Assembly (NCBI GenBank): GCA_018267795.1
Contig: JAFDXS010000050.1
Location: 1-10,200 of the forward strand
Source of the DNA: Bacteroidota bacterium
GTDB taxonomy: Bacteria > Bacteroidota > Bacteroidia > Chitinophagales > Chitinophagaceae
Length of the DNA: 10,200 nt
Reading direction: 5' to 3'
Made by a program: the position numbers and the translations under genes. The notes beneath the pieces were generated by a model. That model saw only the letters and a list, made by a program, of their open reading frames with translations. It had not been told where the DNA came from and searched no databases. Of the stretch, positions 1 to 8,471 are shown piece after piece; the first letter of the stretch is position 1; each line of letters starts with the position of its first letter.

Positions 1-628
1 CTCCCTGGAAACGCATATTGGTACCTATGTTGCGAAGGGTAATACCAAAATGGTAATTATCGCGCTTGCCTGTTACATATTGTACGCCAGCTTCAAAACA
101 TGCACCTGTAGCATGGATAGAAGTAAGCTGTTCAGAAACAAAGGTAGCTGCTATCCCCGCACGAACACTGTTAGAGAATTCCTTTGCAAATCCCAGTTCG
201 AAATTCAAGAACTGTGGTTTGTATGTACCTATACCACCTTCAGGATTGTTATAGTCAGTTATGGTAATATCACCAAAGCTCATAGACATGATATTTAACC
301 CTATCACACCCAGGTTTCCAAGCTTTTGTGCTAACGCAAGATTATTAATAGTTACCTGTGAATTGGTAAGGTATATTACGTGAGATACCCCAACATCTGT
401 TTTTTCAACTTCCGCCAAGCCAGCAATATTTGTCTTCATAGCTTCTACACTTGAAACGTATGAAACATTCATTCCAAATACGCCGGTTGTTTGCGCCCAT
501 GGATTTATTAGCAGCTCCGTAGCACCTGCCTGGCCTGAACGATCCTTATTTCCGGCGTATACCTGTGTGCTCAATCCTAATGCACAAACAGCCAAAGTAG
601 CTTTCGTAAAAAAGTTTTTCATAATCAT
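1..628 (-). CDS. PorV/PorQ-family outer-membrane beta-barrel protein (3' end cut by window edge)
   Basis: My own translation of this strand gives about 209 residues of an open frame running off the left edge. Residues 1-25 form a signal peptide (basic start MIMKNFFTK, hydrophobic stretch, cleavage after VYA). The mature part opens with NKDRSGQAGATELLINPWA, followed by a segment around TNIAGLAEVEKTDVGVSH and then VIGLNIMSMSFGDI and GGIGTYKPQFLNFELGFAKEF. This matches the pattern I know from PorV/PorQ-family (FadL-like) barrels of Bacteroidota. In T9SS, PorV binds cargo C-terminal domains at the outer membrane and delivers them to the attachment machinery. Whether this paralogue does so is inference from its position just downstream of a large T9SS-like protein. 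The start is uncertain: ATG at 628 or 622 both give a good signal peptide, while an in-frame ATG at 661 would add MAAYYKKDFSK and lies inside a hairpin. No promoter is visible in the 54-base gap, so co-transcription with the upstream gene is likely. The family call is firm; the exact subfamily is not. Confidence 0.85.
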   Translation of the reverse strand, partial: MIMKNFFTKATLAVCALGLSTQVYAGNKDRSGQAGATELLINPWAQTTGVFGMNVSYVSSVEAMKTNIAGLAEVEKTDVGVSHVIYLTNSQVTINNLALAQKLGNLGVIGLNIMSMSFGDITITDYNNPEGGIGTYKPQFLNFELGFAKEFSNSVRAGIAATFVSEQLTSIHATGACFEAGVQYVTGKRDNYHFGITLRNIGTNMRFQG

Positions 629-652
629 TTTACTAAAATCTTTTTTATAGTA

Positions 653-668
653 GGCCGCCATGGCGGCC
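653..668. other. Perfect GC-rich palindrome / hairpin between the large secreted protein gene and the PorV-like gene
   Basis: GGCCGCCATGGCGGCC is a perfect 16-bp palindrome. As RNA it can form a 6-bp all-GC stem (GGCCGC/GCGGCC) closed by a CATG loop. It lies 14 bases past the stop of the large secreted protein gene and about 24 bases before the preferred start of the PorV-like gene, in otherwise AT-rich spacer. On the transcribed (minus) strand it is followed by an A-rich run, not a U-tract, so it is not a standard intrinsic terminator. Possible roles are partial attenuation, protection of the upstream mRNA 3' end, or control of translation start for the next gene. The loop contains an ATG in frame with the PorV-like gene. 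Confidence 0.6.
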
Positions 669-682
669 CTTATAATTCATTA

Positions 683-3600
683 TTAATATTGAGTAGCATC
701 TATCGGACGTAATGCACCAAACCAACGCAATACAGTTTCACCAATACCATCGGCCTTAACATCCATAAGATACATACCGCTTGCAATCTGTAAGCCTGCA
801 GAGTTTCTTAAATCCCAATCAAGATAAGATACATTAGGATCAGCTTTGGTAAGTGTGCGGATCAATGTACCGTCTAGTGAATAGATATTTACAGTAGCAT
901 GAGCAGGCAGGTTAATAATCCTGACACGTGTATCCAAACGGCTTGCTTCATAACCTGCATAACCGTAGTATGGGTTTGGTACAGGCTGAATTCTCTTGAG
1001 TAAGGCATTCTTATCTGTATGAGCATTTACCGGTGTCGGGGCCAGATCTGCAGTGCTAAACGTATAATATGGCAAGCCCCCATTGGGTAATAAGGAAGCA
1101 TTAGGAGTAGGATTATTAGGTCTATTAATTCTGAAATTTGTATCTGCAGGGTTAAAGAATGCATATGGCCTATCAACCCTTATTCTAATCCTTGTTTCTG
1201 TAGGTATTTCACCTTGAGCTAACGGCAAGAAATGAGAAATGCTATTTAACAATGGCACACCGACCCATTGAAAAGTTTTAAAAACCTGTCCTCTTAATGT
1301 AATTGATCCACGTAACTTAATTCTGTTTATTGAATCTCCATCGTATCGTGTATTCGTTACATATATATAATGCTTACCGCCAAAAACAACATCACCAGTA
1401 GGATTAAGAACTGTAGAGGTAGGATTCCAAATCATGTCAGCACCGTTTTCTTGTTTTAACCAAGAGTCTTCGCCAAAAATGATGTTCATACGTTCACCAG
1501 TTTCCTGATTAATTGCGTAACCTGGGAACCATGAAGTACCTACATTATTTGTATCCTGGTCATATATAGGAGTACCGTAATTATCAACATTACCTGTCCA
1601 GCCTAGATGGTTCCTTAATCCAAATTTAGGCACATTTTTTTCTGCAAGTGCAGGATCTTCTTGTTCTTCTAATACTAAACATTTACTCCATTTACTTTTA
1701 TCACTAGTAAACACTATATCAACACTATATAGCGAGTCCAGACCAAACTGGGTATTCTTTAAAGCTACAGCCCATCCACATGCGGATGCATTTGTTTGAC
1801 CGAGCCAGGTATGATAAAGTCCTACAGCACCCAATGAATATGGAGCCCATGACGATACTGTATTAGAGTTATTGCTAAGCAGGTACTGATAGGCGAGCAT
1901 ACTGTCGTATTTACCGCCGGAAAGAGTAAAATCACAAAATATAGTCGTATCTCCTATTCCAGGATTACCACTTCTCATCCAGTTTCTTGGATCTGTTCCT
2001 GACTGGTCAGGAACACCTGCAAGCCAAGGATTAGATGGATCTGTAAATGTAACATCAGATGTAATATATCCATTACCGTTCTGTTGATCATCACCAGGAC
2101 GCAATACTTGTTTCACTTTTACCGATATACCATATTTCTCAATGATTTGTTCATTAAGTAAGTTTAAATTAACCTGACTAAATATTGTATCTGGCAGAGA
2201 ACCACTCGTTGGCTTTGCTATTAAAGTCCAAGAACCAGAATCCGGTATAATACCTTTATCATTGGGCGTATTGAGCGCACCGTTAATATACAATTCCCAG
2301 GTAGCAGGCTGAACTTTAACCGGATCTATAACTTTTATATCAACTGGAGCATGCCCCTCCTGGTAAACAGGTTGTTTTACAATATAACCTGAATCTCTCA
2401 TTAAGGCAATATTTTCAGATTCCTGTGAAAGTTGCAAAACATTACCCCCATTCCCTGTTCCTTCAATTCTTTTAATGATTACACCAGAGCCATAATCAGC
2501 GTTCAATACAGTACCCATATTACCATAAGCCGGGTTAGGGATTACAGTATCAACAGGTACTGGTACTCCGCCTTGACCGTGAGAACTTTCTATATATGCC
2601 AGTTCTTGTGTGGAATCAGTATGTCTTGCATTAAACGGTGAAAAATTGTTATATGCATAGGCAATAGCTACGTAATAATAGCTCTTGTAGTTTACCAAAG
2701 TTTTATCATTACCTGTAGCAAACGCATCCTGGGTAAGTTCAAAACTGTGCACTATGCCGCTATCCTTACCATTTACTTTTATTTGCGGAACCCATGTAGT
2801 GTCAGAAATATCCGTCCGCTTAGTGTAGTTAATTATTCTGCTAACACCATTTCTAATATCGCATTCAAAAACTTCCACTGCTTTAGTTGGGTCAATTTCT
2901 CCCTGAGAATTATAAATTTGGGCAGGAGTAACAGAACCATCTGCTAACTGGAATACGCGATAGCCCTCAAATTTGTAGAGAGAATCCGCAGAATGAACAT
3001 ATTTTGACGCTTTGGTAGAAGCCACTCTGTATTTAGAAGAGTCCGAATAACCATATTGTTCCCTGAAGTTATTACTATTAGCATCGTTAAGCAGATAAAA
3101 TACTACTTTTCTGTTAAGTTCCCTTACAACCATTCTTGGTGCGTTAGGTCCTTCAATAGTTTTAAAGTTAGCATCAAATAAAGCTTGTGCAGCATCATCA
3201 GCAGCACGGATACCTTTAAAAGAAGTATTAGGACAGCCCCCAACATTTGGCACCCATACTGCGCCTATAGTAACGTCCTGTACATCGCCCGCATTTAAAG
3301 TAAATGGGCCAGAAGAGTGAATAAATCTCCTGTCACCAGGTACATTTTGACATACACACTCTGACCATTCGCCTGATCCTGTTTCCGGATTACCTGTAAA
3401 TACAAACCGTGAAATTGGGCCTTTACCAAATCCAGCTGAGTTGGTACCAGGGCCTGAAAAATCATTAGAAAACCGCTGACCTTTTCTTATTGAACCGGTC
3501 ATATAGTTATATATTTCTACACCGTTTGTTGGATTACCAATGTTAGAGAAGTCATTATTATAGTAATCAAACACAGTCATCGTCAGAGTGCTATCTTTTT

Positions 3601-4669
3601 GTTTACCTGTAACAGGGTCAGTTATCTTTCTGATTGGGCCTTTAAAGAAGTCAACACCCACCATCGGAACATGAGAACCATATTCACCCGCAGATCCGGT
3701 GCCATCGATTGTTTTACCATTATAAAGAATACCAAGGCCCCTTACAGTATCACAACCTATATAATCATCAAATGCATAACCTAAATCGGCATCACTCCAT
3801 GTAGTTATGTATGCACTATCGAGAACATTTATTCCTTTGTTCGTTATGTGATAGTTATAAAAAGTAGCATCATTCAAGGCGTCATTTGTTGAGTATGCAA
3901 AAGCACTTGCCTGCACTTCAAGGCCTATTGATGCAGTTTGTGTTTGTTGTTTAATATTACCCACATCATTAAAAACCCACCATATATATTGGTCACCATT
4001 GATATCAGGGTAGTCGCCTAAATCGGGTTCATATTGGCCATTGCCATTCATATCCACAAACGGTGCATACGTCTGATCTCCAAGGCCTAACAGTTGACCA
4101 TTTGCATCCGTAACATTAGAATTCCCTTTCGCTGGCCATTGATTTATTACGTCAAACTGTGAACCTGAAGTGTTACCACCTGATTTCTTAAGTGCTATAA
4201 AACTTAATATATCAGATTTGTTAACCTTCCAAAACCTATCCCATGAAGCACATTGAGCAGTAGTAATTGTGCTGTTTTTATCTAATGCCCCTGGCCAATA
4301 ATCATTACCATCTTGCCTATAGGTTTGTGCTGCAACTTTCAATTGCCCTTGTTTATCAAAGCCACCAATCCAGCACGAACCGGCAAATAAAGAACTGGCA
4401 CCTCCGCCTTTGGGTACTTCATATGCAGCTTTTGCTGTACCTATATTCCACCACATATCACCACCAGTCATTAACCTTGCTCTCACATTGTTAATATCAA
4501 GGTCTATGGTAGCTGTTGCTGGTTGGCAAGCAGCTGCAGTAGTACGCAGGGCTGGGTGTTTTGAGTGTCCTGTGCCCTCTGTAACGTTGGGTAGCGCCTT
4601 AACTTGCATAGCAGCACTTACCAACCCTGCACAAATAATTGCAAACCCTTTATTTTTCTTTAACATCAT
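683..4669 (-). CDS. Giant secreted protein with T9SS/FlgD-like C-terminal module, uncharacterised family
   Basis: A protein of 1328 residues from the chosen start. Residues 1-25 are a signal peptide (MMLKKNKGFAIICAGL..., cleavage after VKA). The N-terminal module (about 55-150) carries LMTGGDMWWN, YEVPKGG, SLFAGSCWIGGFD, GQLKVAAQTYRQDGNDYWPG and WDRFWKV. An Asp/Asn-rich, probably calcium-binding loop follows at about 206-226 (DMNGNGQYEP...DINGD), leading into QYIWWVFNDVG. Further blocks are WSDADLGYAFDDYIGCDT (about 290-310), GDRRFIHSSGPFTL (444-457), YKFEGYRVFQ (564-573) and FPGYAINQETGERMNIIFGE (1048-1067). The last 106 residues (from LLKRIQPVPNPYYG) resemble FlgD-Ig/T9SS type A sorting domains, with TVNIYSLDGTLIRTL and ASGMYLMDV. 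I recognise the set of motifs as a recurring large Bacteroidota family, usually named only for its C-terminal domain; its function is unknown. The mature chain has about eleven cysteines, including a CVC pair. The start at 4669 (or 4666) is preferred because it begins the signal peptide and follows a weak AAGG; an upstream ATG at 4720 would overlap the receptor gene and bury the signal. The gap to the receptor gene is 31 bases. It is probably surface-exposed. Confidence 0.85.
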   Translation of the reverse strand: MMLKKNKGFAIICAGLVSAAMQVKALPNVTEGTGHSKHPALRTTAAACQPATATIDLDINNVRARLMTGGDMWWNIGTAKAAYEVPKGGGASSLFAGSCWIGGFDKQGQLKVAAQTYRQDGNDYWPGALDKNSTITTAQCASWDRFWKVNKSDILSFIALKKSGGNTSGSQFDVINQWPAKGNSNVTDANGQLLGLGDQTYAPFVDMNGNGQYEPDLGDYPDINGDQYIWWVFNDVGNIKQQTQTASIGLEVQASAFAYSTNDALNDATFYNYHITNKGINVLDSAYITTWSDADLGYAFDDYIGCDTVRGLGILYNGKTIDGTGSAGEYGSHVPMVGVDFFKGPIRKITDPVTGKQKDSTLTMTVFDYYNNDFSNIGNPTNGVEIYNYMTGSIRKGQRFSNDFSGPGTNSAGFGKGPISRFVFTGNPETGSGEWSECVCQNVPGDRRFIHSSGPFTLNAGDVQDVTIGAVWVPNVGGCPNTSFKGIRAADDAAQALFDANFKTIEGPNAPRMVVRELNRKVVFYLLNDANSNNFREQYGYSDSSKYRVASTKASKYVHSADSLYKFEGYRVFQLADGSVTPAQIYNSQGEIDPTKAVEVFECDIRNGVSRIINYTKRTDISDTTWVPQIKVNGKDSGIVHSFELTQDAFATGNDKTLVNYKSYYYVAIAYAYNNFSPFNARHTDSTQELAYIESSHGQGGVPVPVDTVIPNPAYGNMGTVLNADYGSGVIIKRIEGTGNGGNVLQLSQESENIALMRDSGYIVKQPVYQEGHAPVDIKVIDPVKVQPATWELYINGALNTPNDKGIIPDSGSWTLIAKPTSGSLPDTIFSQVNLNLLNEQIIEKYGISVKVKQVLRPGDDQQNGNGYITSDVTFTDPSNPWLAGVPDQSGTDPRNWMRSGNPGIGDTTIFCDFTLSGGKYDSMLAYQYLLSNNSNTVSSWAPYSLGAVGLYHTWLGQTNASACGWAVALKNTQFGLDSLYSVDIVFTSDKSKWSKCLVLEEQEDPALAEKNVPKFGLRNHLGWTGNVDNYGTPIYDQDTNNVGTSWFPGYAINQETGERMNIIFGEDSWLKQENGADMIWNPTSTVLNPTGDVVFGGKHYIYVTNTRYDGDSINRIKLRGSITLRGQVFKTFQWVGVPLLNSISHFLPLAQGEIPTETRIRIRVDRPYAFFNPADTNFRINRPNNPTPNASLLPNGGLPYYTFSTADLAPTPVNAHTDKNALLKRIQPVPNPYYGYAGYEASRLDTRVRIINLPAHATVNIYSLDGTLIRTLTKADPNVSYLDWDLRNSAGLQIASGMYLMDVKADGIGETVLRWFGALRPIDATQY

Positions 4670-4700
4670 AACCTTATTAAAGTTATTATAATAATTTTTA

Positions 4701-7700
4701 CTAGAAGATGAAATTAACACCTATATATAACTGTCTTGGCAGGTTGTAAAAACCGTCAATAGAACCATTATTCCTCAGTGTATATATATCAGTATAAGAA
4801 GCAGCATTAGTTTGGTTAGCCAACGTCGCTTTACCATAAGATGAACTCAAAAATCCATTATCACTCGCTGTACCAGTATAACCATATACATTTAGCACAT
4901 CTCTGATATTCAACACATTCTGTGCATAGATATATGCATTAAGCGTATATTGTCTTGGCATCTTTGCGCCCTCAGTGAGGGGCTTTTTGCGGAATGATAA
5001 TGCAAAATCCTTATCTATACGCATATCGAGGCCATAGTGCCAAGGAAGGCGAGAACCGTTAATTTCTCCAATAATAGTGCTACTAACCGGATCCTGTTTT
5101 CTTGTATACGGCTCACCGCTTCTTGCTCTAAATATCATGTTGATACCAGCATTCTGGAAAACATGGTTCCCACCAATGGTTGGACCTTCGCCCTGATCAT
5201 ATCGATAATCCGCATTTACTGTGAAGTTATGACGCGAATCAAAGTCAAGATATGTCACATAGCGTAAGTTAGGCAAGCCTGCACTTATAAAATTTTGAAG
5301 TAATCCACCTTGAGCTACATAACCATTACTTTGTCCGTTGTTACCAGAAAAAGCATTCGAACCGGTACCTTCAGCAAACTGCAATGTATAGGCAAGTGTC
5401 ATCTGAAGGTGACCTATTCTGCGTAGGTCATATTTTAAAGTCAACCCTTTTGTAGAAGACAGGTCGCGGTTACCATATGTATAATATGTGATTGGCCAAG
5501 CGTATAAATATGGCCTTACCTGTATCTGATCTTTACGTTCTTTATAGAATGCAGAAATAGTTACTGCAGAGTTATCTGACAATTTTTGTTGAAAACCAAC
5601 TTCATAGTCAAATACTCTTTCTGGTTTCAGATTTGGATTATTGACAATCTGGTTAGCATTAGTGCTTAAGAAGTAATAATCAGCCGGCGTTGTTATTACA
5701 CCAGTTGTAGGGCGTTGAGAATAGACATCGTAGTGACCATAAAGTAAGCCTACATCAGATATCGGGAAAGAGAAGGAGAGACGAGGCAACACACTAACTG
5801 TAGGTGTAAAGTCAGTGAATGTATTTTCCGGATGGAAATTGCCTGAATTTATTTTCTCATCCTTAAAAGCTGATTGTATCAATGGTTGAGGGTCACGACC
5901 ACCTGTTGAATTTTTTAATATTGCAGGATTCTCAATAAAGTTACCACTGGCATCATACCAATTATCGCCATTTCTATAACCCACCACATTAGGGTTTTTA
6001 GAATTATTATCATCAACATATACCACCGCGTTACCAGGTATATTTGATGGGTGGCTACTAATTTGTGATGCAGTCATTTCAGGATATAGTGAGTATGGAT
6101 CAATCAATACTTTGTTTGCAGCATCATAACGCTCTAAACGTACACCTAAGTTGAAATTGATATGCGACAAAGAGAACTTATCTAATATATAGCCCGCAGT
6201 ATAGTTTGGCGTAAAAGCACCAATTGGTCTTGTATAATTGTTATTAGCATCCTTAGCGGTCCAGAAATCATTAAAATTCACCTGACCATTTTGAACCTGA
6301 CCAGTATAGCTATATCCATAATAATTTACAAACGGATTCCCTGAATTTAATAGTTCATCAGGCGTAAACATGCTGAGTGAAAAAGTATTGGGATCCAGGC
6401 CATCTATATTTATCATCTGAGTGCCGTTTACAGGCATATTTAACTTCGCTCTCAAGTTTTTATCAAACTGTGTTTGAGCTGTATCATTTGAAATATAATT
6501 ATATGCGATTGTATCTGATGGACTAGGTGAAACAACCCCATTTTTCACCTGTTCTTTAGTATAGCGCTTACCATTAATAATAACAATAGGATTAGCCCTA
6601 TCCAGGGTAATTTGATTATTAGTCAATGTACGCATCAACTGCCACAAGGACTGTGTAAAGTTATTTCTGTTTTCAGATACTGAATATCCTCTTTCTGTTT
6701 GTTGTTGGTAATACAAACCAAATTGAATAGCATGTTTTGTTTTACCTGTTTGCAAATCGAAAGAGGCATCAATGCTGGCAGAGAATTGATTAAGGCTTGA
6801 TTGGCCATAGCCACCATAGGTGGTACCTACGTTTGAAAAATAACCATATGTATAATATGGTAAGTCTCCATTCACCAAAGCATTATTTGCACGAACTCTG
6901 TCTATGCCGGTTGGCAAATAACCTGCAGTATTATAGTATTCAGAAGTATAGTTAGCTAAAGTCGGGTTAAGCTCAGAACGCTGAAATGTTAGATAAGTTG
7001 GCTGTAAGTCTTGTTGTACAACGCCAAGTTTTTTAATAGCTGTATCAAAACCAACCTGATAATTTTGAGCATATTGTTGTGTGAATTTACCTACATATTG
7101 GTAATCAAAGATGTTATGCTTGAACTTAGGATCTTCTGTCCCTGTATAATCGTATTGATAATCTGCCTGAATTGTATAATAAGCATTGGATATTACACTT
7201 GACTTTTCATCACTACCGGTATTGTTTTTACCAAACTTCTGTGAGAAGCGAACCCATCCACGACCTGTAATATTTGTAGAAACAGGGGTAATTTCAGGTG
7301 CAAACAAAGTATAGATAGCTGAACCGGCATTTCTTTTTGAATAGTCAAATGTACCACCTGCAGAAAGACTTAGGTTATTAGGTAATCTAAAGTCAAGGTG
7401 TGTATTTAAGCGGCCTTCCTGGATTAAACCATTAGGATTTGCATTATAGTGTGTTAGTTGATCTTTAGTTACAAACTCAGTAGAATATTTATACGTTGGT
7501 AAACCATTTTGATCCACAACAGTTAACGGATTTTGTCTCAGGTTAGCAAGCGTTGTACTATTAGCCTGGTAATATCCATTATAAGTCGGATATCTATCTT
7601 TATCATAATAGTAATCACCGCCAAGATAAAATGTTACCAGCGGCGTTTTTTTGCCGGCAGAATCTTTTTTGCTGAAAAGCGGACCCGACAAACCAAAGCT

Positions 7701-8471
7701 CACCAGGTTATTATTAAAGCCATCAATAGAGTGCTGCAGCAATACATTGCCTTTAAATGTTGTAGAACCGCCTTTTGTAGTTATGTTAACGATACCACCC
7801 GAAGCATCACCATATCTTGCTGGTATACCAGAAGGCATTACCTCTATCTGGTCTATTGCACCCTGGCTTAGGTTTATACCGCGGCTACCTGTAACTAACA
7901 CACCATCAATGATATATTTGGTACCATCGGTACGACCACCTTCAATGCTCACAGCACCACCTGATGATTTCTGAGAAACACCGGCAACTGTAGCAACCGC
8001 ATCATTTGTCTGGCGGGTTGGAAGCCTTTCAATGTCTTTAGATTGTATAGTAGTTATCGGACCAGGATTGTTAGAATCCACCAGTGGAATTCGATAAGCA
8101 GTGACTGTTGCAGGTCCTAATTCTACTGATTTATCCACCAGTTGAAATTTCAAACCAGTTGTTTTATCAGGTGTCACAATTACACCTGTTATAGTGTTGG
8201 TCTGATAATTGATGTATTTAACGGTAACAACATAAGTACCGGCATCGATAGGTTTAATAGAGAAACGACCATCAATATCGGTTTGTGCACCAGCCTTTGG
8301 CACACTACCTACTGAGGCCTGAACGATTGCACCTATAATAGGCTCGCCGCTCTTTTTATCCAAAACAACACCACTAATTTCACCAGGAGCAGCCTGCCCA
8401 AACGCTGTAGCTGTAACCCCGATAAATAGCAATACGAATAAATAACGTAATGTACGTACCATATCCTGCAT
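4701..8471 (-). CDS. TonB-dependent receptor with N-terminal carboxypeptidase-regulatory-like domain
   Basis: A protein of 1256 residues from the chosen start. The signal peptide (residues 1-25) is MQDMVRTLRYLFVLLFIGVTATAFG. A CarboxypepD_reg-like beta-sandwich follows at about 30-112 (GEISGVVLDKKSGEPIIGA..., DIDGRFSI, DAGTYVVTVKYINY). A TonB-box-like stretch, ATVTAYRIPL, lies at about 121-130. The plug domain spans about 137-240, with TKYIIDGVLVTGS (about 184-196), IDQIEVMPSGIPARYGDASGG and IVNITTKGG. The remainder is a long barrel rich in Tyr and Asn, ending in GVNFIF with the terminal Phe typical of outer-membrane barrels assembled by BAM. The family uses the proton-motive force through TonB-ExbBD to move substrates or to drive surface complexes. 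The substrate cannot be deduced: no SusD, glycan enzyme or metal-binding gene is adjacent. Instead the next gene encodes a giant T9SS-like protein 31 bases downstream. The ATG at 8471 (alternative 8462) is preferred; the ATG at 8558 would place 29 extra residues before the signal peptide. Confidence 0.93.
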   Translation of the reverse strand: MQDMVRTLRYLFVLLFIGVTATAFGQAAPGEISGVVLDKKSGEPIIGAIVQASVGSVPKAGAQTDIDGRFSIKPIDAGTYVVTVKYINYQTNTITGVIVTPDKTTGLKFQLVDKSVELGPATVTAYRIPLVDSNNPGPITTIQSKDIERLPTRQTNDAVATVAGVSQKSSGGAVSIEGGRTDGTKYIIDGVLVTGSRGINLSQGAIDQIEVMPSGIPARYGDASGGIVNITTKGGSTTFKGNVLLQHSIDGFNNNLVSFGLSGPLFSKKDSAGKKTPLVTFYLGGDYYYDKDRYPTYNGYYQANSTTLANLRQNPLTVVDQNGLPTYKYSTEFVTKDQLTHYNANPNGLIQEGRLNTHLDFRLPNNLSLSAGGTFDYSKRNAGSAIYTLFAPEITPVSTNITGRGWVRFSQKFGKNNTGSDEKSSVISNAYYTIQADYQYDYTGTEDPKFKHNIFDYQYVGKFTQQYAQNYQVGFDTAIKKLGVVQQDLQPTYLTFQRSELNPTLANYTSEYYNTAGYLPTGIDRVRANNALVNGDLPYYTYGYFSNVGTTYGGYGQSSLNQFSASIDASFDLQTGKTKHAIQFGLYYQQQTERGYSVSENRNNFTQSLWQLMRTLTNNQITLDRANPIVIINGKRYTKEQVKNGVVSPSPSDTIAYNYISNDTAQTQFDKNLRAKLNMPVNGTQMINIDGLDPNTFSLSMFTPDELLNSGNPFVNYYGYSYTGQVQNGQVNFNDFWTAKDANNNYTRPIGAFTPNYTAGYILDKFSLSHINFNLGVRLERYDAANKVLIDPYSLYPEMTASQISSHPSNIPGNAVVYVDDNNSKNPNVVGYRNGDNWYDASGNFIENPAILKNSTGGRDPQPLIQSAFKDEKINSGNFHPENTFTDFTPTVSVLPRLSFSFPISDVGLLYGHYDVYSQRPTTGVITTPADYYFLSTNANQIVNNPNLKPERVFDYEVGFQQKLSDNSAVTISAFYKERKDQIQVRPYLYAWPITYYTYGNRDLSSTKGLTLKYDLRRIGHLQMTLAYTLQFAEGTGSNAFSGNNGQSNGYVAQGGLLQNFISAGLPNLRYVTYLDFDSRHNFTVNADYRYDQGEGPTIGGNHVFQNAGINMIFRARSGEPYTRKQDPVSSTIIGEINGSRLPWHYGLDMRIDKDFALSFRKKPLTEGAKMPRQYTLNAYIYAQNVLNIRDVLNVYGYTGTASDNGFLSSSYGKATLANQTNAASYTDIYTLRNNGSIDGFYNLPRQLYIGVNFIF

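Noticed and set aside
1..298. Plus-strand open frames of 82 and 62 codons at the left edge
   Set aside because: They run opposite the PorV-like coding region, which has a clear family match on the minus strand.
4670..4720. Longer N-terminus for the giant secreted protein starting at 4720
   Set aside because: It would overlap the receptor stop by 20 bases and put MLISSSSKNYYNNFNKV before an obvious signal peptide.
5472..6859. 17-base direct repeat (5472-5488 and 6843-6859) inside the receptor gene
   Set aside because: Both copies encode the same YYTYG pentapeptide in the same frame in Tyr-rich loops; explained by coding and codon choice, not by a mobile or regulatory repeat.
7533..7974. Two overlapping plus-strand open frames of 112 and 107 codons opposite the receptor plug region
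   Set aside because: They overlap each other in different frames and lie opposite the most conserved part of the receptor; antisense shadow frames.
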